Of a stretch of DNA of 64,000 nt, positions 1 through 10,300 are shown in pieces. A program made the position numbers and the translations under genes. The notes under the pieces were generated by a model. It saw nothing but the letters and a program-made list of their open reading frames with translations. It was not told the DNA's origin and ran no database searches. Positions within the stretch are counted from its first letter, which is position 1, and every line of letters starts with the position of its first letter. The stretch lies in the NCBI RefSeq assembly GCF_905220565.1, contig NC_059409.1, positions 5,463,501 to 5,527,500 of the forward strand, read 5' to 3'. The stretch comes from Melitaea cinxia. Taxonomy: Eukaryota > Arthropoda > Insecta > Lepidoptera > Nymphalidae.

Positions 1-1406
1 TTTTAAGATTAGATATAATTATATATAATTATATAGAATTATATAGAATTACATATAATTTATACATAAGTATATGTCTTTACATTTGTTTGTTATTAAG
101 ATTATATATAATTATATAAAACTATATATAATAACATATAATTTATATATAACTATATGTCTTTACATATGTTCGTTTTTAAGATTATATATAATTATAT
201 ATAATTATATAGAATTACATATAATTTATACATAAGTATATGTCTTTACATTTGTTGAAGACTTATCTGATGACATATTATTTATAATTTATCTATTTAA
301 CAAGATAAAACTTAATTAATTTCACATAAAGTTGAAAAAATAATGTCGTGATTTGAAATTAACGATTATTTAAAATGAGTGTTTTAATTGTAAACAAATG
401 CATATATCCATGCATTACGTATGTACATACATGTATATATATTATATTTATATAAACATAGCCTATACCCATACCCATACAGTGATAAATACCAATACAT
501 CGATTGCGGCGCTGCACTGTGGCAATAACTGCAAACTAACGATAGGCACATTTTTTGCAAATGGCGTCATAGTATCTCGCGCTACACGTGTTCATGTTGT
601 AAGGCGTCATATATTGAATTGCGTTATTTGAAAGTGAAGTCAATTAAAAATAAAGATTGTACTAATTAAGCAAATATAGTTATATTATATTGTTTTAATA
701 AAAAGATTTGAATATGTTTTATTTAATTGAGTGTGACAAAGATCAATCTTTGTGTACTGTAGAAGACTTCGAAATCGTGTGCGATCCCAATCAATTTATT
801 GATTATTAAATTTTTGATTATTATCCATTTCTGAAATTTAATATTTTTTATCAGAGTTTATGCTTTTACGACAGAGGAGAGTATTGTTAAAATTTAATCA
901 TATTGCTAAGTATTCGATTTCCAAGATATTTAATCATAAAAAAGTATTACTAAGTTATTAAGTATTGTTAAGATATGAAATAAACTGTTGTTAGTCATAA
1001 AATAGTACTCGTAATTTAAATATGAGTCTTCAGATTATATAATGAATAATGCTTGAGCGTTTGAAAAAAAGTATTTTAACTTATAATGTGCATCTGAGTG
1101 ACAAGACATGTGTGATTACACAGAAATTTAGTTCTTAAAAGTATATAAACGTTTAAGTTAATTTCTAAGAAATATTTAATGTTTGATGTTTGTTCGTTTT
1201 CTAATTTCATTTTATATGGTATTATATTTGTATTTTATTATCTAACGTTAAATTGTAATCTTCTATAATATATTATGATACAAAAAAGATTGTCATTAGG
1301 CATAAGATAATATGTATACGTAATTAAAAATGATAAATCATCACTATTTAAAAAGTGAGTATCAGTACTAGTAGTACTAGTAGTATTAATACCAATTGAT
1401 ACATTA
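1..1406 (-). mobile_element. Outer copy of a CCCGGG-ended TA transposon, part 1 (left end outside the window)
   Basis: This stretch is the reverse complement of 1983-3388. Position x pairs with 3389-x throughout, and every part I compared matched without an indel. It is one part of a second copy of the 2207-bp element at 1407-3613, lying in the opposite orientation and split by it. By comparison with the inner copy, about 225 bases of its end lie upstream of the window. It has no transposase; the only open frame, 77 codons at 398-631, also occurs in the inner copy and resembles no protein I know. Confidence 0.8.
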
Positions 1407-3613
1407 CCCGGGTAAAAAAAGTTATATATAATTAGATATAATTATATATAATACCATATATAATTATATATGAAAAATGGCCCTATATAATTATATATAA
1501 CTATATATATCTATATATAATTATATATAACTATATATGACTATATATAATTGTATATTACCATATATAACTATATATAATTACATATAACTATATATAA
1601 TTATATAAAGTTATATATAAATATATATATTTTGATATAATTAGGGATAAATATGCAGAAATCTATTCCATCAGGGTTTGCTGGTATTCAGAAAAAGTCT
1701 AATTTCAATCATATCCTCTTTATTTCGCATATATGCAGCACTTATTTTCACATTTCTAATTAATAAATATGTTAATGTATTGCTTCACAAGGAACTGTAT
1801 TGCAAGTATTTCTGATAATACTGTAGGTAATCATAGGCCTGCTATTATAACACTTTTTTACCATTACAATTTTAAGTATTGTTACTAATAATTGCCTTTT
1901 TTATACCTAAATTAAACTTTATAAATTAAATTAAGCTGAATTTTTTAAGAAAAACTTATGCATATACATGACTATTTTGTACTAATGTATCAATTGGTAT
2001 TAATACTACTAGTACTACTAGTACTGATACTCACTTTTTAAATAGTGATGATTTATCATTTTTAATTACGTATACATATTATCTTATGCCTAATGACAAT
2101 CTTTTTTGTATCATAATATATTATAGAAGATTACAATTTAACGTTAGATAATAAAATACAAATATAATACCATATAAAATGAAATTAGAAAACGAACAAA
2201 CATCAAACATTAAATATTTCTTAGAAATTAACTTAAACGTTTATATACTTTTAAGAACTAAATTTCTGTGTAATCACACATGTCTTGTCACTCAGATGCA
2301 CATTATAAGTTAAAATACTTTTTTTCAAACGCTCAAGCATTATTCATTATATAATCTGAAGACTCATATTTAAATTACGAGTACTATTTTATGACTAACA
2401 ACAGTTTATTTCATATCTTAACAATACTTAATAACTTAGTAATACTTTTTTATGATTAAATATCTTGGAAATCGAATACTTAGCAATATGATTAAATTTT
2501 AACAATACTCTCCTCTGTCGTAAAAGCATAAACTCTGATAAAAAATATTAAATTTCAGAAATGGATAATAATCAAAAATTTAATAATCAATAAATTGATT
2601 GGGATCGCACACGATTTCGAAGTCTTCTACAGTACACAAAGATTGATCTTTGTCACACTCAATTAAATAAAACATATTCAAATCTTTTTATTAAAACAAT
2701 ATAATATAACTATATTTGCTTAATTAGTACAATCTTTATTTTTAATTGACTTCACTTTCAAATAACGCAATTCAATATATGACGCCTTACAACATGAACA
2801 CGTGTAGCGCGAGATACTATGACGCCATTTGCAAAAAATGTGCCTATCGTTAGTTTGCAGTTATTGCCACAGTGCAGCGCCGCAATCGATGTATTGGTAT
2901 TTATCACTGTATGGGTATGGGTATAGGCTATGTTTATATAAATATAATATATATACATGTATGTACATACGTAATGCATGGATATATGCATTTGTTTACA
3001 ATTAAAACACTCATTTTAAATAATCGTTAATTTCAAATCACGACATTATTTTTTCAACTTTATGTGAAATTAATTAAGTTTTATCTTGTTAAATAGATAA
3101 ATTATAAATAATATGTCATCAGATAAGTCTTCAACAAATGTAAAGACATATACTTATGTATAAATTATATGTAATTCTATATAATTATATATAATTATAT
3201 ATAATCTTAAAAACGAACATATGTAAAGACATATAGTTATATATAAATTATATGTTATTATATATAGTTTTATATAATTATATATAATCTTAATAACAAA
3301 CAAATGTAAAGACATATACTTATGTATAAATTATATGTAATTCTATATAATTCTATATAATTATATATAATTATATCTAATCTTAAAAACGAACATATAT
3401 CAAGACATATAGTTATATATAAATTATATGTAATTATATATAGTTTTATATAATTATATATAATCTTAAAAACGAACATATGTAATGACATATAGTTATA
3501 TATGAATTATATGCAATTATATATAGTTATATATAAATTATATGAAATCATATATAAATATATATAGATTATATATGATTCTATAGAATTATATATAATT
3601 TTTTTTACCCGGG
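1407..3613 (+). mobile_element. Inner, complete copy of the non-autonomous CCCGGG-ended TA transposon (2207 bp)
   Basis: The element begins CCCGGGTAAAAAAAGTTAT and ends with the matching inverted sequence ATTTTTTTTACCCGGG. The terminal inverted repeat is about 27 bp with one mismatch and passes into AT-rich repeat arrays on both sides. It is flanked by TA at 1405-1406 and 3614-3615. Removing it and one TA joins the two halves of the outer copy exactly at the TA found inside this copy at 1983-1984. A TA target duplication fits the Tc1/mariner group, but the palindromic CCCGGG end is not one I can place in a named family. No transposase is encoded, so mobility would depend on an enzyme supplied elsewhere. 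Confidence 0.8.
3130..3600. repeat. Subterminal AT-rich tandem array of the transposon
   Basis: Units of roughly 80-95 bp repeat here. Each has a run of tatataatta words, then a marker of the form taatcttaa-aacgaacata-tgtaaagacatata. The same array appears inverted at 1-255 in the outer copy. A second, different array of short tatataacta words occupies about 1420-1640, mirrored at 3958-4180. Confidence 0.7.
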
Positions 3614-4191
3614 TAGTACAAAATAGTCATGTATATGCATAAGTTTTTCTTAAAAAATTCAGCTTAATTTAATTTATAAAGTTTAATTTAGGTATAAAAA
3701 AGGCAATTATTAGTAACAATACTTAAAATTGTAATGGTAAAAAAGTGTTATAATAGCAGGCCTATGATTACCTACAGTATTATCAGAAATACTTGCAATA
3801 CAGTTCCTTGTGAAGCAATACATTAACATATTTATTAATTAGAAATGTGAAAATAAGTGCTGCATATATGCGAAATAAAGAGGATATGATTGAAATTAGA
3901 CTTTTTCTGAATACCAGCAAACCCTGATGGAATAGATTTCTGCATATTTATCCCTAATTATATCAAAATATATATATTTATATATAACTTTATATAATTA
4001 TATATAGTTATATGTAATTATATATAGTTATATATGGTAATATACAATTATATATAGTCATATATAGTTATATATAATTATATATAGATATATATAGTTA
4101 TATATAATTATATAGGGCCATTTTTCATATATAATTATATATGGTATTATATATAATTATATCTAATTATATATAACTTTTTTTACCCGGG
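3614..4191 (-). mobile_element. Outer copy of the CCCGGG-ended TA transposon, part 2 with its right end
   Basis: 3616-4191 is the reverse complement of 1407-1982 (position x pairs with 5598-x). Bases 3614-3615 are the second copy of the duplicated TA. The outer copy ends CCCGGG at 4186-4191 and is followed by TA at 4192-4193, the expected flanking target. Immediately beyond is SINE sequence, so the outer element appears to have landed inside a SINE. Confidence 0.8.
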
Positions 4192-4193
4192 TA

Positions 4194-4434
4194 ATCAACC
4201 GTGCTGCTCCAATGCTAGTTGGCGAATATATTCCCTACTATGAGTAACGATCGCTATCAGGTGTATATGATAACAACCGAGACCGACAGCTTAAAGTGCT
4301 CTCCGAGGCACGGTGGGGAGACCCACAAGGACTGCACAAACACCCAGACCACGGCAAACATCTGTATGGTCAATACAAATGTTTGTCATATGCGAGAATC
4401 GAACCCGCAACAGATGTCTATCAACTATAGAAAC
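4194..4434 (-). mobile_element. tRNA-derived SINE, cut by the outer transposon copy
   Basis: Read on the minus strand this carries a polymerase III B-box-like gggttcgattc near 4400. It then shares a body with the SINE at about 56728-57048, for example the block around ccgaggcacggtggggag at 4303-4320 and the block taacgatcgctatcaggtgt near 4245. The copy stops at 4192-4194 where the outer transposon begins. In the 56.9-kb copy the same place reads ggattaataag, so the target TA is visible in a related empty site. Confidence 0.65.
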
Positions 4435-4445
4435 ACGTGTACACT

Positions 4446-4658
4446 AAACATTTTTGAATATCATATCAAAAATTGACCGCTCCAGCGGGGTTCGAACCCG
4501 CGTCTCCGACTGACCGTGTCGGCGCTCTAGCCAATTAAGCTATGGAACGATGTACCCGCTAGATCGAAATTTTTGACATGATGATTTTTATTTTCGGTTT
4601 AAGCGAACCGTGGCGCCGTCTATAGTGAGTTCTTTACAGAGACCCGTAACTTAACGTA
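4446..4658 (-). mobile_element. Short tRNA-bearing insertion with an 11-bp target duplication
   Basis: acgtgtacact occurs at 4435-4445 and again at 4659-4669, directly flanking 213 bases that interrupt the head of the SINE. The insert contains a cloverleaf-like segment at 4477-4549, a stretch with gtggcgccgtctatag at about 4611-4626, and a tail rich in tttttga words. The direct repeats suggest retroposition. I recall similar sequence as a common lepidopteran repeat but cannot name the family. Confidence 0.5.
4477..4549 (-). tRNA. tRNA-Thr(GGT)-like cloverleaf, probably a repeat-borne pseudogene
   Basis: On the minus strand a 7-bp acceptor stem forms (CGTTCCA with TGGAGCG, one G-T pair). It is followed by a 4-bp D stem, a 5-bp anticodon stem (CCGAC with GTCGG) and a T arm with gggttcgaaccccgc. 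The seven-base anticodon loop is acggtca, giving anticodon GGT. The base before the anticodon is C rather than the nearly invariant U. Animals normally read Thr ACC codons with an inosine-containing AGT anticodon. With the flanking 11-bp direct repeats, this looks like a tRNA-like retroposon rather than a working gene. Confidence 0.4.
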
Positions 4659-4669
4659 ACGTGTACACT

Positions 4670-7128
4670 GATATTTAAAATAAATGAAATTTCGTGTTCT
4701 CAACTTTTAACACTTTCGCCAAATTTATATAATGTAAGCAGCGTTAACTGTAATAAATACATATTTACTTATCACATATTTTCCATACGTTTAAAATATC
4801 CATAATAATACTTTAATTCCTGAGAGCTGGCGTTTGAAATCTAATGTGATAAAAAAGGAAAGTTTTCATTACCCTAAGCACGACAGACTTCTTTATAAGT
4901 TGACTTGGAACCTTTATAGCCTATGTATGTATATACACTAATAATATCGTATAGAAGATAGTAATTTGCAGATTACTTTGGTGATTTTTAAAGGAGTGAT
5001 TAAGAAGGCCTCCATTAAATGTTTCATAATTAAATAAATCAACAGATTTTAATACACATCGAGACTTTTTAGAAACAAAAAAAAAAAAAAAAACATTTTT
5101 TATTTTCAAGCTCCTTTATTTTGACCAGGTACCACGCGTCCAATCTGATAGTTGAGTTATTTTAATTGTTATCTATGGAATATTTTTAACAACATCCTGT
5201 TAAAACTATTTCATTGATATTTGAGAATTACCTATATTATGATAAAAATAATGAAGATACCTCATTCAGTCACATGGTGATGAGTTAATTTTTATTTGAG
5301 CTTAATTTATTTTTCTATAATTACTAACTGGCAATGCATGACTTTTAAAAAGTATGACTATAACTAAGCATAGTGGTGATTTAGTGATCATATATACTAT
5401 GTATTTTTGATATAACGCGTTTTCTCTTACTTTTCATATGTGTTCTTTAGTTTCAACTAATTGTGCCACATCTTTAATTTTATGTGCACAATTTTAATTA
5501 ATTTGATCAGAATGTCTTCATCATGTGACTGCTTAAGGTGATAAATGAGGTGTGAATGATGATATAATATCACAACTATTCAAATATTTTATAATTTCCA
5601 TTTTCAGCACATCTTTATCACTCGTTCCCTTTTTACTCATTCGTTACCTACACAATTACATATACAACAAATTGGTGTTGCTACAGGAAAATTTAAAAGT
5701 GTGCGACATAAGCCTTCGCGTTACATTTGCGAACAAAAATTATCATTTCATTTATTTAAAACATTTCCAAATTACAACAACAACTTTACATATAGAATCA
5801 TGCACTTGAATTAATAATTATTCCTTATTTAATATAATTGCCGAGCTGTCAAAATATTAAATATAAAAATAATCTTACAAAAAACTTCAATATGCCTTTA
5901 AAATGTAATGAAATAAAGTGATTCCGTAAGATTATCTTCAGATTCGTTTTATTGTATAAAGTATTTGTGGAATTTTCTTATTTTATAAATTGAAGGCAAA
6001 ATTTTAAAATTAACAAAATTATGACTACGAAACGTTGAGACTAGAGTTAAAACCTATATTATTCAATTAATTTTGTAACCTAAAACTACTTATTATTGCA
6101 TAGTGCTAGTGTTTAATAACATTTTGATTTTATTGACAAATTAACTGTTATATGGAATTATTTTTAATCTATGTATCTATTTATATATTATGATAACGAA
6201 AAAAAAAACAAAATTCGATGTTTAAAGAAATGTAACAATATACTAGATAATGCTTCTGTTAATCCAAGTTGGTATAAATTTACAGTTCGTATCTTAAAAA
6301 ACGTTTACTTGTAAGTTACAAAAATTAACAGATTAAAAATAATAGTTTGAGACTTTTAATCATTCATTATTTTACTAAGAAATAGTTTTTCAAATTATTT
6401 AAGATTAAAATGGTTTAAAAATAGAACATATAATAATACTTAAAAGAAGACAAAGCTGATCATTATTATTTACAAGCCTCTCCAGCTCTCACCTCCTAAA
6501 ATAAATAGTTCACTAAAATATTTATCTTGAGACAGCAATTCCGGTTTATTTCCATCATCATAATTATTTACAACACTGTTTATTAAAATGTTAAAATTCA
6601 TCGACATATTTAAATTAACAAAATAATGTAATGAGCGACAATTGAGAACAGCACAGAATAAGTAAATCTTAAAAGGAAGCAATAATTAACAAACTACCAT
6701 AATACGATATCACAGTTCATTTATGCAAAAGTATTAAAATCATATATATGCCAAAATAAAATCAAATACGAGAATAAGTTTTATGGCAATATTAACTTAT
6801 GATACCAAAATAAAGATTTTATTTAAAACAATAATATAATACACATGGCAACATTGAGAGCATAGACACAGTTGCTATTGCGACTTGCGAATGCGAGTAG
6901 TTTTTTTACATTATACTCGTTCCTTTTTTTATATTTTTTTAATTTAAAAATGTTTCGCTTTTAAATATTTAAAATTACTTATATCGCGTTTTCAATACAC
7001 CGATTTAATTTTTTTTTTGATATGAAATAATGACGTAATATTAAATAGAATGTGCTGACATCGAAATGTTGAAATGGTTTTTGAAAATTAATCATTAATA
7101 TAACTACATTTTCACTCCTAAGCTTTTC
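4670..7128. other. 3' flank of unc-76, no gene recognised
   Basis: AT-rich sequence with only short open frames (longest 85 codons at 5552-5809) that lack codon bias or any recognisable motif. Several tttatt words could act as alternative minus-strand polyadenylation signals for unc-76. Nothing else is supported. Confidence 0.5.
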
Positions 7129-7134
7129 TTTATT
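7129..7134 (-). terminator. Candidate polyadenylation signal of unc-76
   Basis: AATAAA on the minus strand, about 147 bases past the unc-76 stop codon. It is the nearest canonical signal I found, but other copies lie further downstream. Confidence 0.45.
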
Positions 7135-7280
7135 AAAATCCCTCGACGTTATTATATCATAATGATTTACGACCACGACGTGCGTCAAATTCTAAAAAAT
7201 AAAGCTTCGTCTGAATGAGCGTAAATGTAGTTATAATTTTTTGTTTAATATTAGCTAAATCTGTGTACGTGTGTGTGTGT

Positions 7281-7363
7281 TTACGTCGGACACAAGACTT
7301 TGAGTATGTAGTCTGTAAGCAACGTCGGCACTGTGGGGCTATCTTCATTTATTGCCTTTAGAA
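7281..7363 (-). CDS. unc-76: unc-76 coding exon 7 with stop (residues 362-388)
   Basis: The acceptor is cttttcag|TTCTAAAG. It encodes LKAINEDSPTVP-TLLTDYILKVLCPT then TAA at 7281-7283. The terminal TLLTDYILKVLCPT is the hallmark C-terminus of FEZ/UNC-76. Confidence 0.92.
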
Positions 7364-10300
7364 CTGAAAAGAAAATTACAAGCAATTCAATATAATTATA
7401 TTTTTATATCTGTACACAAAAGGAAATTGAAAATAAAATACAAAAATGAAATTTTTATCTTTTTAAATACCTACAATGATTCTAAAACTACAAGAAAGTA
7501 AATCAACTTTTTTTGGCAAGCATGGCCTGACCTAATTTATTGCAGGAGAAAACAGTTCTTTATTACTGTCAAAGAAAAAAACTTGATACCGATCCAAAAA
7601 CTAAACTATTAAACTATTTTTGTTGCATACAATTGGAACAAACAAATCAAAGACAATTTTACAGGTTAACGGTTAATGGGAATCTTATTGTAAGTCATAA
7701 GCACCACCCAAAATAATTTTAAAGTTATTGAATTATTTCTCAAGTTCAAGTTTTATTAAGAGACCCCAAAGTATAAAAAACAACATTTTACTAAATTTTA
7801 ATGAACAAATTACAGCTAGGTAATTAGTATTTTATTATTCAATTGACTATCATTTAAAGTGAATTTTCTAATACAGTTTTCTCATACGGTTTTCTCATAC
7901 CACTTACTATTCATAGTTAAAATTCTACCCAAGTATCATTAACAACGGCAAACAATTTGTTTTTATGTATTTTTCCACACTTAAATATCATTCAAAATAC
8001 TTACTCTTGATAAGAACTTGTAGAGATTGGTTGTCAGGGGGACCGTTGTCCATGTGGAATGGTATCACCGTGGTCAAATACTGTAAAGAAAAATTTACTT
8101 TTAAGCAATACAAAACAACCTAATCTACTAATTGCAAGTTATAATGCATTATATAACACCAAACAAATATGATGGGCGTTAACGATTAATATTCCTAAAC
8201 ATATTTGTAAAAGCCACAACTCGTGCATTATCACACAATGCAAGGTCTTTAAATTCACCTTTACATAGACTCGTAGCGTGCATTTTATATAGGCAGAAAG
8301 GCACTTGTTACTAAAAATGATATAAAACATGAACATTAAATATTTTTGAAAAAGCCATAAACCATATCCATCATAATGATTTAATTTATTTTTTCAATTT
8401 GAATCCGCTTCAATTTCAAAAACCCGCCATCATAATATATGCGATATCAGCGCTTCGTGCGCATCGACGGCCTTTTATGAAACTTCTGCCTACAATCGCT
8501 AACAAAATGTTAGCAATGACAGTGGGACATTATATAATACTACAATTTTATGATGTCGCGCGTCATATTGTCTTGAATTCGATACCGTTTTTACCAATAA
8601 TTATGATTTTTGACACGGTCGCATAATCGCATCCGCCATCCGAATCATCCACAGAGTAATATTACCTATGACAATTCACTTTGAATTTTTCGTTTGTGCA
8701 TTCTTGTTTTTAGTGAAAATATTAATATATTAGTGATGAATAAGTTTACTTGTGAAATATGTAACGCAGATGTGTGTTTGATGAAAGTAAATAGTGCATC
8801 AAAATTCAACACGTTGGATTTTACGGATAAATTAAAAATTGTTCAGGCGTATCGATTTAACATATAAATAACAATGACGTTATAATTTTTCATTTATTAA
8901 TAAATAAACAACTACTACTTTCATTAAGCATACAATTTCGTAACTAATTAATAGTGTTATCAATGATTTCCTATGTTTGACACATACGAAATTATCAGAT
9001 TGCCGGCCTTGTGAGGTCACTATGTCTATCCAGTAACTGATTTGTTTGATAAGTATCAGTTGGTTGCTGTACGTGTATTTGTATGGCTGCATTAGTAGTA
9101 TAAATGCACTTTATGTGTCCAATAATTTACTTGAAATTATCTAAAAGCCTTTATTCTCAACAAAATTTAAATAAATTAGGAAAAAATTGCGAGAAAATAA
9201 CTGCAGTGTGGCTGTTCATATTTTTTTTTGACTGCCTATCCTGTCTAAAAACTTTATGCACGCCACTTCATAGACTTCTTTGAAGCTATAAGTCATTGGA
9301 AATTATGTGAATCTGATTTAAACTCTTATGGCCTCGGCTATTTTGTGCTTTTACCCAAACTTCAAAAGAGAAATAGTACTAAAGATACGATATATCAAAT
9401 TACGAATTAAAAGAACCAATGAACGTTTGGTAACTACATACATATATGGTGCCATAATTATTGGAAAAATATCATTTCAAGAGCAAAAAATGACACTAAC
9501 ACATCCCTATACCATAAAACAACCTCCAAATAACCTACCTACTCTCACTCTTCACCTACACAAATTATTAAACAGCAGATAACTAGCGAACCCAGCAGAC
9601 ATCGTCCTGGGAGCTACCTAAATTAATAGCTGACATACCGACAGCAGCGCCACCTACTGGGTCCAATAGTTTTTCCAAACCATGCATGAACCCATTGAAA
9701 CGTACACACAAAATTTCAACCGAGTCGGTCCAGTCGTTTAGGAGTACCTACCTACTCCTAGGTAGGTGACAAATACACGTACAGAAGAATTATATATATT
9801 AAAATACTAGTCTCTAAACTGCGTTATACCTTCGGTTCGGAGTGGCTGTTGTTCAGGTTGGGCGAGCGAGGCGGTCCCGGCCGCTTCTTCTTCTCGATGT
9901 GGTACTGGCGACGCTTGTTCTGCACCGCCAGCAGTAGTGATATGAAGGTATTCTTCAGTTCCTTCTCGTACTCGAGCTCGTCCCTCAGAGCCAGTTCCGC
10001 TATCAGCGTCTCCGAGAACTCTCTTATCAGCACTTCGAGCTCCATGAATATCTCGTTCAGCTGAGCTAGTGATAATTGGCGTAGTTCTGCAATTTTTGAA
10101 AATTGTATTAATATTATAATTTACTTTACACTATGTAATGTAATCTTTACTTTTTGTTTTTGTAACCTGTAGTCACACAAGTTTAGATATGTTTTTTTTT
10201 GTTGATAAATACATATAAATAAATAAATACGTATAACACATAAAAATTTCCTCTCTTAGTGTACAATAAGGTATATTTGTATATCACACCCAGACTTGAG

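Noticed and set aside
398..631. 77-codon open frame, also on the minus strand at 2758-2991
   Set aside because: Both are the same stretch of the two transposon copies. The sequence is low in complexity and has no motif, so it is not called a gene.
1404..1415. 3-bp TTA or TAA target duplication of PIF/Harbinger type
   Set aside because: The base beyond the right TA is G (3616) and the base before the right TA belongs to CCCGGG, so only TA is duplicated.
3270..3491. 73-codon open frame rich in Ile, Tyr and Leu
   Set aside because: It is translation of the AT-rich tandem array inside the transposon.
1..4191. A simple long hairpin or one large foldback element
   Set aside because: A hairpin would read a-b-b'-a'. 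The observed order a-b-a'-b' with a duplicated TA fits insertion of one copy into another.
5552..5809. 85-codon open frame with a hydrophobic start
   Set aside because: AT-rich, no upstream exon signals, no motif; expected by chance in this composition.
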